From contig NZ_JAGGMO010000001.1 of NCBI RefSeq assembly GCF_017875395.1, positions 248,001 through 312,000 on the forward strand: a stretch of 64,000 bases of DNA, written 5' to 3'. Below are positions 19,266 through 29,539 of this stretch, piece after piece; position 1 is the first letter of the stretch; each line of letters opens with the position of its first letter. The notes under the pieces are model-generated. The model worked only from the letters and a program-made list of their open reading frames with translations, did no database searches and had not been told where the DNA came from. The translations under genes were made by a program, and so were the position numbers. This DNA comes from Methanococcus voltae. GTDB taxonomy: Archaea; AGJL01; Methanococci; Methanococcales; Methanococcaceae.

Positions 19266-20078
19266 ATGAAAGAAGAAGATGAACAAGAGTATTACAGTCT
19301 AAAAATGAGAGCTTCAAATGAAGAAAAACATATTTCGGGTGCAGAAAGACTTTTAAAGGTTGAAAAAGTAGAAGATATTGAAGAAGTAGCTTCAGAACTT
19401 GTATCTCGCGCGTTGAGTCATGAAAATGGGATACCAGATTTTATAAACTTAAAAGTTGAAAAAGTAAACCAAAAAATTAAAAAAATCCCCCATATTCCTA
19501 TAGTGTACAATAAGGATAATATCGGAACTATTTGTGAAAAAAATTATGAAATGAGCAATAAAACAAATTCAAGGAATTATTGTCACGAATTACTAAAAAA
19601 TAAGTTTAAAGAATTTGGGGTCAATGATGTATTATGCGAATTCCTAATTAAATTAGGGTTTGAGATTATCGATGAAGGGGGCATGCGTGGAGCTGCAATA
19701 ATCTCCCTAGATGGCTCTCGATTAGATATTGCATTTAATGAAGACATTGACAAGGGCGTCAGGGTAAAAAACATAGATACTGACGATAATTTAAAGGAAA
19801 AAATAAGAAAAAACGACTTATATACTGAAAGAACCATCGAAGCAATAGCTATTGCCTCAAAAGTGATAGATTTAGGAGTAGTTGCAGAACTATGCACCTC
19901 GGATAATCCTTCGTATACCACAGGCTATGTTGCTACAGAAGACGGATACTTTAGAATTAAAAACTTAAAAGATCCGGGGGAAACGGGCGGCAGGGTATTC
20001 TACGTAAACAATTTGAATGAAGAATCCCTTAAAGAATTAATAGATAATTTAGAAGATAAGCCCTATTTAATATATTAA
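19266..20078 (+). CDS. bioW: 6-carboxyhexanoate-CoA ligase (pimeloyl-CoA synthetase)
   Basis: The product is 270 residues. It starts EEYYSLKMRAS-like (residues 7-17) and carries the conserved ISGAERLL and GMRGAAIISLDGSRLD blocks of BioW. The enzyme joins pimelate to CoA with ATP and opens biotin synthesis. The genes bioF and bioD follow on the same strand, supporting the role. Spacing to bioF is about 70 bp. The ribosome binding site is weak. Confidence 0.93.
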   Translation: MKEEDEQEYYSLKMRASNEEKHISGAERLLKVEKVEDIEEVASELVSRALSHENGIPDFINLKVEKVNQKIKKIPHIPIVYNKDNIGTICEKNYEMSNKTNSRNYCHELLKNKFKEFGVNDVLCEFLIKLGFEIIDEGGMRGAAIISLDGSRLDIAFNEDIDKGVRVKNIDTDDNLKEKIRKNDLYTERTIEAIAIASKVIDLGVVAELCTSDNPSYTTGYVATEDGYFRIKNLKDPGETGGRVFYVNNLNEESLKELIDNLEDKPYLIY

Positions 20079-20146
20079 ATAACCATATAGTACTAGATAA
20101 GTAATGATATGTAAAATAATGATATGCAAATAATTATTGGGATAAT

Positions 20147-21319
20147 ATGCTAAAAAATAGAATTAATTTAGAATTGGATGAAATTAAAAGAAATAATCTA
20201 TATCGATCCTTTAAGAATTTTTATGACCCTAATTATGAACATAATTTTAAAATTAATAAAAATATGGGCAAAAACTTTTCATCCAATGACTATCTATGTT
20301 TGTCATCTAATGTAGAGATACTAAATACCATAAAGGATGCTTTAAAATATGGATCAGGATCTACAGGATCACGTTTAACGTCAGGAAATATAAATCATGA
20401 AAAACTTGAAAAGACAATCTCTGAATTTAAAGATACTGATTCATCTCTTGTATACTCCTCAGGATATGCAACAAATTTGGGGGTTATAAGTGCGTTATGC
20501 TCCAAAAAAGATTTAATCCTAAGCGATAGCCTCAATCATGCGTCTATAATCGATGGTTGTAGGCTCTCGAATGCTGAAAAAATTATATATCCCCACCGTG
20601 ATGTGGAATTCATTAAAAAAATTCTTGAAGATGATAAATTCTTGAAAGAAAATCAATTTGGGAATATTTTTATAATAACGGACGGGGTTTTTAGCATGGA
20701 TGGAGATATTGCCCCGATTGATGAATTATTTAAGCTTTGTAATGATTTTAATTGTACTTTAATTATTGACGATGCGCATGGTACCGGCGTTTTAGGTAAA
20801 AAAGGTAAAGGAAGCTTAGAACATTTTAAAATTAAAGCTAATGAAAATGTTATACAAATTGGTACATTGTCTAAGGCTAATGGGTTAGTAGGCGGTTATG
20901 TTGCAGGCTATTCAGAATTAATAGATTATTTGATAAATAAATCACGTAGTTTTATATATTCTACTTCATTACCTCCTTACGTAATTGCTGGAGCAATTAA
21001 ATCTTTTGAATTAATTAAAAATGGAGATTACGTTTCCAAATTGCAAAAAAATGTATCGATTACTAATAAAATTTTCAGTGATTTAAAGAATATTAACTTT
21101 GACGATAAGCATAAAACTCCAATATATCCTCTTGTATTTGGTAAAAATACCATGGATATGTCCAATTACTTATATAATGCTGGTTATCAATGTATAGGGA
21201 TTAGATACCCAACCGTTGCTAAAGGTAGCGAGAGAATAAGAGTTTCAATTACTTCTTGCCATGAAAAAGAGGACGTTGTTAGTTTAAAAGATGAAATTAG
21301 TATATATCTTGAAAATTAG
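20147..21319 (+). CDS. bioF: 8-amino-7-oxononanoate synthase
   Basis: The product is 390 residues, the usual length for this PLP-dependent alpha-oxoamine synthase. It has NDYLCLSS, GSGSTGSRLTSGN, LNHASIIDG, DDAHGTGVLG and GTLSKANGLVGGY, whose lysine is the expected PLP-binding residue. It condenses pimeloyl-CoA and alanine in biotin synthesis. It lies between bioW and bioD. The start has a weak site (gggataat). Confidence 0.94.
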   Translation: MLKNRINLELDEIKRNNLYRSFKNFYDPNYEHNFKINKNMGKNFSSNDYLCLSSNVEILNTIKDALKYGSGSTGSRLTSGNINHEKLEKTISEFKDTDSSLVYSSGYATNLGVISALCSKKDLILSDSLNHASIIDGCRLSNAEKIIYPHRDVEFIKKILEDDKFLKENQFGNIFIITDGVFSMDGDIAPIDELFKLCNDFNCTLIIDDAHGTGVLGKKGKGSLEHFKIKANENVIQIGTLSKANGLVGGYVAGYSELIDYLINKSRSFIYSTSLPPYVIAGAIKSFELIKNGDYVSKLQKNVSITNKIFSDLKNINFDDKHKTPIYPLVFGKNTMDMSNYLYNAGYQCIGIRYPTVAKGSERIRVSITSCHEKEDVVSLKDEISIYLEN

Positions 21320-21514
21320 TATTATTTATTTCTTTTTTTATTTTTTATTTATTATATTTTTATTTATTATATTTTTATAATTTATATTTTTATAATTTAT
21401 ATTTTTTTTATTAAACATCGATTTTATTATATATGATTATAACAAATGTTATTATCAAAATTTATAATAATATTTTTATGATATAATATTTAATTTTCAA
21501 ATTTGGTGATATTA

Positions 21515-22165
21515 ATGATATTCGTTACAGGTACCGACACAGATATAGGGAAAACACACGTTTCAGGGATTATTGCTTCAGAAGTAAGTAAATTCAAAAA
21601 AACAGGCTATATGAAACCTGTTGAAACTGGCGGTAGACCGGATACCAATAAAATTATGAAATTATTGGATATGAAGGATTTAGATGGAAAAAATATTGAT
21701 ATAGATATAGTAAATCCCATTAATTTCAAAAATCCATTATCCCCAAACATATCTGCAATTGTAGAAAATTCAGAGTATAAAATGGACTTTGAAAAAATTA
21801 AAGAATCTTATGAATATTTAAAAAATATTTACGAATATATTATCGTAGAGGGGGCAGGAGGTGCTTGCGTACCTTTAAAAAAAGGCTATTATGTAGCAGA
21901 TATTGCCAAAATGTTAAACATACCTTGTGTAGTGGTTGCAAGACCTAACTTGGGTACTATCAACCATATTATTTTAACAACTGAATTCTTGAAAAACAGA
22001 GGTATCGAAGTATTGGGTATTATAATCAATAGTACTTGCGATTTAAAAGAAGTTCCTTACTACGAGGAGACCTTCAAAACTATTGAAGAATATTCGGGAT
22101 TTAAAATTATTGGAATTATTGAAAAAGATGACGTTAAATTAGATATAGATAAATTGTTAATTTAA
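21515..22165 (+). CDS. bioD: Dethiobiotin synthetase
   Basis: The product is 216 residues. The P-loop GTDTDIGKT at residues 5-13, the MKPVETGG block and VEGAGGACVPL are diagnostic of BioD, which closes the ureido ring of dethiobiotin using ATP and CO2. TTG at 21503 is in frame but overlaps the GGTGAT site, so ATG 21515 is used. A 195-bp T-rich gap separates it from bioF and may hold a terminator or promoter. No bioA or bioB is in the window. Confidence 0.94.
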   Translation: MIFVTGTDTDIGKTHVSGIIASEVSKFKKTGYMKPVETGGRPDTNKIMKLLDMKDLDGKNIDIDIVNPINFKNPLSPNISAIVENSEYKMDFEKIKESYEYLKNIYEYIIVEGAGGACVPLKKGYYVADIAKMLNIPCVVVARPNLGTINHIILTTEFLKNRGIEVLGIIINSTCDLKEVPYYEETFKTIEEYSGFKIIGIIEKDDVKLDIDKLLI

Positions 22166-22259
22166 AATTAAATTATACAATAAATTTATAAAATAGAGCA
22201 TATAGAGGTATAAATAAGAATAAATATTTTAAAATCAGGATATAATCACTAAAAGGTAA

Positions 22260-22781
<522 letters not shown>

Positions 22782-22825
22782 AATTATTACTTTTATTATT
22801 ACTAAATTTTAATATCTATTTTTAC

Positions 22826-22958
22826 GTTCGTTACATATATATACAAGATTAAACTATTAGGTTTTATTCGAGAAGTAATGTAATTATAAAACATATGATT
22901 GATTTATAATTCATTTGCTCGAACTGGGAATCATCAACGAATGTAACGAGGTTATATT
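22826..22958 (+). promoter_or_regulatory. rps15 promoter and leader
   Basis: A TATA box (catatatatac) at about 22833-22843 should start transcription near 22868. The leader of about 90 nt contains less AT-rich sequence (22918-22950) that can form TTCGAG/CTCGAA and CTCG/CGAG pairs close to the GAGG ribosome binding site. Such a leader could permit autoregulation by S15, but that is speculative. Confidence 0.4.
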
Positions 22959-23414
22959 ATGGCAAGATTACACTCTGGTAAAAGAGGTTCCTCCAGTTCA
23001 ACAAGACCTTTGAGAACAGAAGTTCCTGCATGGGTTATTTTGAATGCTGAGGAAGTAGAAGCAAGAATTATCGAAATGGCAAAAGAAGGAAAGCAATCAG
23101 CTTTAATCGGTAACATAATGAGAGACATGTACGGTGTACCTAACGTTAAGTTAATGACCGGAAAAAGTGTTTCAACAATCATGAAAGAAGCTGGATTCTA
23201 CCCTGAAGTTCCAGAAGATTTATTAAACTTGATGAAAAAAGCTATCAACTTAAGAAACCATTTAGAAAACAACCCAAGAGATACACACTCAAAAACAGGT
23301 TTACACTTAATTGAGTCAAAAATCAGAAGGTTAGTTAAATACTACAAAGGTACAAAAGTATTACCTGCTACATGGAGATACTCACCTGAAGCTGCAAGAT
23401 TATTAGTAGAATAA
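22959..23414 (+). CDS. rps15: Ribosomal protein uS15
   Basis: The product is 151 residues. It starts [19 protein letters not shown] and carries the S15 block [16 protein letters not shown]. Archaeal and eukaryotic S15 proteins have this N-terminal extension and length. It binds 16S rRNA in the platform of the small subunit. GAGGTTATATT precedes the ATG. Codon bias is strong. Confidence 0.97.
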   Translation: MARLHSGKRGSSSSTRPLRTEVPAWVILNAEEVEARIIEMAKEGKQSALIGNIMRDMYGVPNVKLMTGKSVSTIMKEAGFYPEVPEDLLNLMKKAINLRNHLENNPRDTHSKTGLHLIESKIRRLVKYYKGTKVLPATWRYSPEAARLLVE

Positions 23415-23520
23415 TTGAAAACTTGCGTTTCATACCTTTATCATATTTTTTTCTTTTTAATTTATTATGTGCAATTTAAAAAAGTTATAATATTAAAATT
23501 ATAATATTAAAATTATAAGA

Positions 23521-25299
23521 TTATTTTAAATTCAAATTCCAAAAATCATTATAATACAATTCAAAGTCTTGATTATATTTTTTTCCGATTTTTAAGGCAA
23601 TTTCTGCTTTTTCTAATTCTTTACCAAAATAAGCAGCATGGTCCATTTTTGTAATCATTTTTAATCTAAGAGCGGTTTCATAAATTTCCTTTGGATTTTT
23701 ACCTTTTAAAATTTTCTGAGGTTGCCCATATACATAATATATTGCAATTATGTTTGAATTTTTCCTATCTAATTTTATTTTAAAGCTTCCTTTGTCCAAA
23801 ACTTGCTTTTCGTTCTCTTTTGCAATTATTATATCGTTTTCTGTTAAACCATTCATATATGTACCATTAAATTTGTTATTGATTTTACTATTAAGTTTAT
23901 CATCATCTTTATTAATTTTATTTAACAGTTTAACTTCTTCAGATTTATTATAAATTTCTTCATCGTTCTTTTTATCTTTATAATTTATCAAAGTATAACC
24001 TAAATCTTTTGGAAGGCTATTCTTAATTTTAGCTAAAAATGTTATTTTTGAAGCTATTTTTAATTCTTTTATAGAATATTTACATTTATCCGAGGCTTCT
24101 GGCGTAAATAATATATTACCCCCTACTTCTTGACCTATTGCGCATAAAGTGGCATTTACCCCGTTACTGTCCACATCAAAAAGTTCCGTTACATTACCAA
24201 TACCAAAAAACATTGGTAATTTATATTTTTCTTTGAATAATTTGCATGCAATGATACTATCAGTAAAATTGCACCCTAAATTATTAATTGGCTCCAAAAT
24301 TGGGTCTGCAACTACCTTTAAATCATTATTTAATAATTTTTCCACGTTGTTCTTTAAGGTGGCTATTTTATTATCTATTGTATGAGGTACTTCATTTGTC
24401 TTGTAATTCGTAGGTAAAACAACCGATGCAGTATTAGAATTAGTTAAATAAGGTATTAAATCGTCAGAGTTACCTGCATCTACGCTTAAAATCATGTCTA
24501 CATCTAATTTTATAGCTTCGATTAATTCTTTTGTATTTAATGTATCTACACTAATCGGTTTATCGGTTAAATCTCTTGCAATAGAGATTATTCTGTGTAA
24601 ATCTTTGGAGTTATCCTCATTGCTTACCATACCTAAATCAATCATGTCCACCCCTGAATCAAGGTAGTAATTGATTTTATTTTCCAACTCCATATCGGAT
24701 AACCATGGGGTGTGGACTATTTCACCCAATACTCTCATGGGATACTTATCGCCAATTTTCAGGTTTCCGATTTTTATATTGCTTAAATTATTCTTTGAGT
24801 TAAGACTACTATTTGTAGTCATTTCATGAGCATACTCATGGTTTTCATTATTATTGGGATCATATAATGGCAATTTTTCGGCATTTTGTAGTTCTTTTTC
24901 TGCTTCTTTGATAATGTATTGTGCAATTTGGTCATCCGCATAATCTGTAGTTGATAAAGAGATATTTTCCAAATTGTTAATTAGGAGGGGTATATCAGAA
25001 GCTTCACGAGTAGATTTATAACATTTTATACCGATACTGTCTTCTATTATTTTTAAATCGTGTCTAATTAATCCGGTTACCAATATAAAATCATAAATTG
25101 TGCTTAATTTTTTTTCAGAAATATTTAGTTCTGTTGAATAATCAGATATTGCTTTCAATATTAGATTAGGGGTTAAAAATGCAGCTATGGAAATATCTGT
25201 TTGATATATGTCGATATTTTTGTATTTTAAGACTGCTTTATTTACTCTTTCGTAAGCTTGTTTTCCTGTGATTATTAATATTTTAGAGGTTTCTTTCAT
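23521..25299 (-). CDS. Dihydropteroate synthase-like protein
   Basis: The product is 592 residues. The first 150 form a separate domain (ILIITGKQAYERVNKAVLKYKN). The centre resembles a dihydropteroate-synthase TIM barrel (GEIVHTPWLSD, DMIDLGMVSNED, KPISVDTLN). The C-terminal part includes an HAAYFGKELEKAEIALKIGKKYNQD block. This is the large methanogen DHPS-related family. A role in methanopterin metabolism has been suspected but is not established. Asn/Lys-rich inserts at about residues 165-185 and 445-480 enlarge it. GGTGAATTC precedes the ATG. Tandem repeats lie upstream in its promoter region. Confidence 0.85.
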   Translation of the reverse strand: MKETSKILIITGKQAYERVNKAVLKYKNIDIYQTDISIAAFLTPNLILKAISDYSTELNISEKKLSTIYDFILVTGLIRHDLKIIEDSIGIKCYKSTREASDIPLLINNLENISLSTTDYADDQIAQYIIKEAEKELQNAEKLPLYDPNNNENHEYAHEMTTNSSLNSKNNLSNIKIGNLKIGDKYPMRVLGEIVHTPWLSDMELENKINYYLDSGVDMIDLGMVSNEDNSKDLHRIISIARDLTDKPISVDTLNTKELIEAIKLDVDMILSVDAGNSDDLIPYLTNSNTASVVLPTNYKTNEVPHTIDNKIATLKNNVEKLLNNDLKVVADPILEPINNLGCNFTDSIIACKLFKEKYKLPMFFGIGNVTELFDVDSNGVNATLCAIGQEVGGNILFTPEASDKCKYSIKELKIASKITFLAKIKNSLPKDLGYTLINYKDKKNDEEIYNKSEEVKLLNKINKDDDKLNSKINNKFNGTYMNGLTENDIIIAKENEKQVLDKGSFKIKLDRKNSNIIAIYYVYGQPQKILKGKNPKEIYETALRLKMITKMDHAAYFGKELEKAEIALKIGKKYNQDFELYYNDFWNLNLK

Positions 25300-25360
25300 G
25301 AATTCACCGGCTAAATAAATATTTTTGTGTACGTGTGTAATTGAGTAATTTTATACTTGA

Positions 25361-25470
25361 ATAATTGTATATTTGGATAATTGTGTATTTGGATAATTGT
25401 GTATTTGGATAATTGTGTATTTGGATAATTGTGTATTTGGATAATTGTGTATTTGGATAATTGTGTATTT
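25361..25470 (+). repeat. 16-bp tandem repeat
   Basis: The unit ataattgtgtatttgg is repeated head to tail about six times from 25361, the first copy with two variants, and it ends in a partial seventh copy. It lies in the spacer between the divergent DHPS-like and helicase genes. Units are directly adjacent with no spacers, so it is a minisatellite and not a CRISPR array. Confidence 0.92.
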
Positions 25471-25519
25471 TGTATTTTGTATTTTGTATTTTGTATTTTG
25501 TATTTTGTATTTTGTATTT
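25465..25519 (+). repeat. 7-bp tandem repeat
   Basis: The unit gtatttt is repeated about seven times directly after the 16-bp array and shares its gtattt core, which suggests it arose from that array by slippage. Arrays of this kind are prone to change copy number. Confidence 0.9.
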
Positions 25520-25625
25520 GTGCATAATTATTAATTTAAATTAATAATAAAATGATAGTATTATATAGCGTTTTAATTATATAATATATATTTTATAATT
25601 TAGGTATAAATTTATTAGGTGTATT

Positions 25626-27884
25626 ATGGATTTAAAAAGTTGTTATTCAGGAAATTTTAAAAAATTAATTAAAAAAGAGCGAGATTATGAAATAAATTTT
25701 CATAGAAATGAAATTAAAAGGATGGGGGAGAAAAGAGAAAATACAGGTCGTGCAATATTAAATTTAAATGGAAAAGTTATAAAACAGATTTTTAATGAAA
25801 AAATTGTTCGATACGGTAGAAAAAAGAAGTTTGAAAAAATTGACATCTCCGTTGGTGATGTAGTTCTTATAAGTAAAGGCAATCCACTCTTAAGTGATTT
25901 TTACGGCAATGTAATAGCAATTGGGGGTAATCACATTGATGTTAGTGTTGAAAGCGTTCCAAAATGGGCTGTAAAAGATGTTAGGATTGATTTATACGTT
26001 AATGATGTAACATTTAAAAGAATGACCAAAGCACTTGAAAAATTTGAGGTAACGAGAAATAAAATTGCCAACATAATCATTGGTATTGAAAAGCCCAAAT
26101 ACTGTGCAATTAATGAAAAAACATTAAAATATTTGGAAATTAATGCAAATATTGATTTATCATCCACCTCTACTCTTGAACTAGATGAGATTATTAAAAA
26201 TTTTGATTATTGCGATAATAGTTTAAATTTTTATCAAAAAGAGGCTGTAATTCGTGCTTTATTAGCTAATGACTTGTACATGGTTCATGGACCTCCTGGG
26301 ACGGGTAAAACTCGTACAATTACCGAATTAATCATTCAGGAGACTAAGCGTGGAAATAGCGTTATTGCAACTGCTGATTCCAATACTGCGGTAGATAATA
26401 TATTAGAAAACTTATCTAAAGCCCCGAAAATAGCCAAAAAATCAAAAATAAAATATGAAACAAAATATGGGAAATATGATTCAAAACAAAATCCAAAATT
26501 TGAAAATCCGCAAAATGGAAAACTTGAAAAATTAAAAATTGTTAGGATTGGGCACCCCTCTAGAATTTCAAAAGAATTAATTGACTACTCCTTACATTCT
26601 AAAATAACAAAACATGAGTTATATATTAAAATTGTAAAGTTACGGGAATTATTAGAGCGAGAATATTTAAAAAGAAAAGAAATCCCAAGTCCTGACCCAA
26701 AATATAGACGTGGACTTACTAATGATGATATAATACTATATGATAAGTTAAAACAACATATTCGAGGAATACCACCTAAAAAACTTGAAGAAATGGCGTT
26801 ATGGGTTAGATGTAATGAAAAAATTGCAAAAATTAAGGATAAAATTGCAAAAACTGAAAAACAAATAATCACAGATATTATTGAAAACTCCGATGTAGTT
26901 CTCGCCACTAATTCAATGGCAGGTAGTGAATATTTGGAGGATTTTAACTTTAATGTAGGCGTTATTGATGAATGTAGTCAATCAATGGAACCTTCTACGT
27001 TAATTACTGCTTTAAAATGTGATAAAATTGTTATGGCGGGAGACCACAAGCAATTACCTCCTACAGTATTGTCCGATGAAATTGAATTGAAGAATACATT
27101 ATTTGAAAGAATGATTAAGGAAAATAAAGAGTTTTCTCAAATTTTAAAGATACAGTATCGTATGAATGATAAAATTATGGGTTTTTCAAACAAATTGTTC
27201 TATGAAAATCAGCTTATTAGTGACGAATCGGTTAAAAATAGAGTATTAAGTGATTTAGATTATAAATTGGATAGTGAATTAGATGGTGAATTAAAAAGTC
27301 ATGTTGGTATTGGTACCGATATTAGTACTGATGTCGATAGTGAGATAGATGCTAAAATAAATAATAGCCTATTTAACGATAATCCTCTTGTATTAATTAA
27401 TACTGAGGGAAATGAAAAGCGTGACGATTTCAAATCGTATTATAATAAGTCCGAATTAAAAATTATAGATAAAATAATAAACAAATATCTAAAAAATGGC
27501 TTAGCTATCAGTGTAATAAGTCCTTACGATGCACAAGTTAAAAAAATAAAAGAAATAGTTTCAAGATATGAAACTAGTGAAAACGAACTTAATGAAGCTA
27601 ATGAATCTAATGAAACCGATAATCAAACCAATGCCTTAAAAATCAAAGTAAAATCTATTGATGGATACCAAGGTAGGGAAGATGAGATTATAGTTGTATC
27701 TTTTGTGAGGAGTGAAAAAATAGGATTTTTGTCCGATTTAAGAAGATTAAATGTTGCATTGACTCGTGCAAAGCGTAAACTTATACTTGTTGGTAATTTT
27801 GATTTTCTGACGTCCAATAGTACTTATCTAGAATTATACGATTACATGATCGAAAAGAACGCAGATATAATTAATATAAGATAA
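25626..27884 (+). CDS. Superfamily 1 DNA/RNA helicase, UPF1/IGHMBP2-like
   Basis: The product is 752 residues. A beta-rich N-terminal domain (about 1-195) precedes the helicase core. Core motifs are Walker A GPPGTGKT (222-229), DECSQ (motif II), AGDHKQLPPTV (motif III), a QYRMND block, and VALTRAKRKLILVGN (motif VI). This is the UPF1-like SF1B group, including IGHMBP2/SMUBP-2-like proteins of archaea. Two acidic, Asp/Asn/Glu-rich inserts lie near residues 540-585 and 640-670. GGTGTATT precedes the ATG. The substrate is not known. It is divergent from the DHPS-like gene. Confidence 0.93.
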   Translation: MDLKSCYSGNFKKLIKKERDYEINFHRNEIKRMGEKRENTGRAILNLNGKVIKQIFNEKIVRYGRKKKFEKIDISVGDVVLISKGNPLLSDFYGNVIAIGGNHIDVSVESVPKWAVKDVRIDLYVNDVTFKRMTKALEKFEVTRNKIANIIIGIEKPKYCAINEKTLKYLEINANIDLSSTSTLELDEIIKNFDYCDNSLNFYQKEAVIRALLANDLYMVHGPPGTGKTRTITELIIQETKRGNSVIATADSNTAVDNILENLSKAPKIAKKSKIKYETKYGKYDSKQNPKFENPQNGKLEKLKIVRIGHPSRISKELIDYSLHSKITKHELYIKIVKLRELLEREYLKRKEIPSPDPKYRRGLTNDDIILYDKLKQHIRGIPPKKLEEMALWVRCNEKIAKIKDKIAKTEKQIITDIIENSDVVLATNSMAGSEYLEDFNFNVGVIDECSQSMEPSTLITALKCDKIVMAGDHKQLPPTVLSDEIELKNTLFERMIKENKEFSQILKIQYRMNDKIMGFSNKLFYENQLISDESVKNRVLSDLDYKLDSELDGELKSHVGIGTDISTDVDSEIDAKINNSLFNDNPLVLINTEGNEKRDDFKSYYNKSELKIIDKIINKYLKNGLAISVISPYDAQVKKIKEIVSRYETSENELNEANESNETDNQTNALKIKVKSIDGYQGREDEIIVVSFVRSEKIGFLSDLRRLNVALTRAKRKLILVGNFDFLTSNSTYLELYDYMIEKNADIINIR

Positions 27885-28136
27885 TCATCTATATCATTAT
27901 TTGTTTTTTTAAATATATATGGTTATTTTTTAATTTTATTAATTTTTAAGAGTTTTTTGGTTAAATAAACCATTTATACTAATATTTATGTGTTTGACCG
28001 AATTATTTATATAATATAATGGGATAATTAATTTAAAATTATAACATATAATTTATAAACTATTTTTTAACTAACATTTTAAAAAAAACTAAACAAAAAT
28101 AGCCAAAAATATGAAAAAATATGAGGTGTTTGTTAT

Positions 28137-28631
28137 ATGATGCAATCAAGTGCAATACACTCCCCATTCAACGCCCCAAATACTATATCATTAGTAGCTG
28201 GTGAAGGAGACGCGGAAATACCATTAAACGCTTTCGATATGTGCCTTTTAGAGTCAGGTATCGCAAACGTTAACTTAATAAGAATTAGCAGTATCATGCC
28301 CCCAAAAGCTGAAGTAATCCCATTACCTAACCTCCCTATGGGTTCATTAGTACCTACAGCATACGGATACCAAATGAGTGATGTTAAAGGAGAAACAGTT
28401 GCTGCATCCATTGGTGTTGCTATACCAAAAGATAAAGAATTATGCGGTTTAATCATGGAATACGAATGTGTTGGAGGCAAAAAGGAAGCAGAAGACACAG
28501 TTAGAGAAATGGCAAAAGACGGATTTGAAATGAGAGGCTGGGAAATTGATGAAATTATATCAATTGCTGCTGAACATACCGTTGAAAAAGTAGGCTGTGC
28601 ATTTGCTGCTGCTGCATTATGGTACAAATAA
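28137..28631 (+). CDS. pdaD: Pyruvoyl-dependent arginine decarboxylase
   Basis: The product is a 164-residue proenzyme. The self-cleavage site is the Ser-Ser pair at 51-52 in [10 protein letters not shown]. The second serine becomes the pyruvoyl group. PdaD makes agmatine from arginine, the first step of archaeal polyamine synthesis. Two adjacent ATG codons (28137 and 28140) follow GAGGTG, and the second has slightly longer spacing. The genes speH, speE and speB follow on the same strand. Confidence 0.95.
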   Translation: MMQSSAIHSPFNAPNTISLVAGEGDAEIPLNAFDMCLLESGIANVNLIRISSIMPPKAEVIPLPNLPMGSLVPTAYGYQMSDVKGETVAASIGVAIPKDKELCGLIMEYECVGGKKEAEDTVREMAKDGFEMRGWEIDEIISIAAEHTVEKVGCAFAAAALWYK

Positions 28632-29010
28632 TTTAAAAAATAAAAATAATAAAATATTAAAAAATAAAATATGAAAAAATAAGTTATTTAACTTCACTAA
28701 AAATTAAAACAATAAAGCCTAAATAACTTAATAAAAATATTTTATAATTGTATAAAGATTACATAAATTCATAAAACCATATACTATAATTTTAACTAAA
28801 ATTTTAACTAAATTACTGTTAAAAATCCAAAAAATGAATAATCCAATTAAAAGGAACTCGAAACTATGTTGTTTAATCAACCGAAATCAGTTAATTCAGG
28901 CGGAAAATTCAAATTTTTGAAATTAAGTGATATTCACAATAAAAAAACAAATATCAATAAATCCAATACTAACAATATTAACCTTTTAAAAATTAAAAGA
29001 GGCGAGATAG
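28632..29010 (+). promoter_or_regulatory. pdaD-speH intergenic leader region
   Basis: About 380 bp of AT-rich DNA. A TATA-like sequence (ccatatactataat) lies near 28779-28792. A 69-codon frame opens at ATG 28866 and runs past the speH start in a different frame. It has poor base composition for a gene and only a weak ribosome binding site, so it is not called as a gene. If translated it would overlap and could modulate speH. Confidence 0.4.
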
Positions 29011-29364
29011 TTGAAACAGTTAGGAAAACACATCATCCTCGAACTTTGGGGATGCGAGAAGGAAGCTCTGGATGACCAACCAGGTATTGAAAAAATGTTA
29101 ATTGACGCAGTTAAAGCTTGTGGAGCTACATTAATATGCGTAAAAACCCATAAATTTTCACCACAAGGTGTTACCGGTGTTGCAGTACTTGCAGAAAGCC
29201 ACATTAGTATACACACATGGCCAGAATTAGGCTATGCAGCTATGGATGTATTTACTTGTGGCGCACACGTTGAACCTGAAGATACTATCACCACATTAAA
29301 AGAATTCTTAAAACCTAACCATATTGATATTATGGACATTAAAAGAGGAAATATTGTAGAATAA
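29011..29364 (+). CDS. speH: S-adenosylmethionine decarboxylase proenzyme (short class)
   Basis: The product is 117 residues starting [15 protein letters not shown]. The pyruvoyl cleavage site is E62-S63 in [12 protein letters not shown]. It supplies decarboxylated SAM for aminopropyl transfer by SpeE. The start is TTG at 29011. The preceding in-frame codon is TAG, and no ATG or GTG is available before conserved sequence, so TTG is forced. The weak site AGAGGCGAG lies upstream. Confidence 0.95.
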   Translation: MKQLGKHIILELWGCEKEALDDQPGIEKMLIDAVKACGATLICVKTHKFSPQGVTGVAVLAESHISIHTWPELGYAAMDVFTCGAHVEPEDTITTLKEFLKPNHIDIMDIKRGNIVE

Positions 29365-29539
29365 GTATGAATTAATTTTATGAATTATCATTATCATAAT
29401 TATATTCAAGAATTATTCTATAAGTATTACTCATTTGGACATTGTTTATAGTTATAAACAGAATTTCATTGAATTTAAATTAATATAGATATAAATTATT
29501 AAAATATTGAACATTAACAATTAATAATATGGTGATATT

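Noticed and set aside
25361-25519. CRISPR array
   Set aside because: Units are short and directly adjacent without unique spacers.
25304-25525. Minus-strand frame encoding repeated Tyr/Asn/Thr-rich peptide
   Set aside because: The frame exists only because the 16-bp and 7-bp tandem repeats lack stops. Composition is that of the repeat.
28866-29075. Stand-alone 69-codon gene before speH
   Set aside because: Weak start signal, low-complexity Asn/Lys content and a large out-of-frame overlap with speH. It is kept only as a possible regulatory frame.
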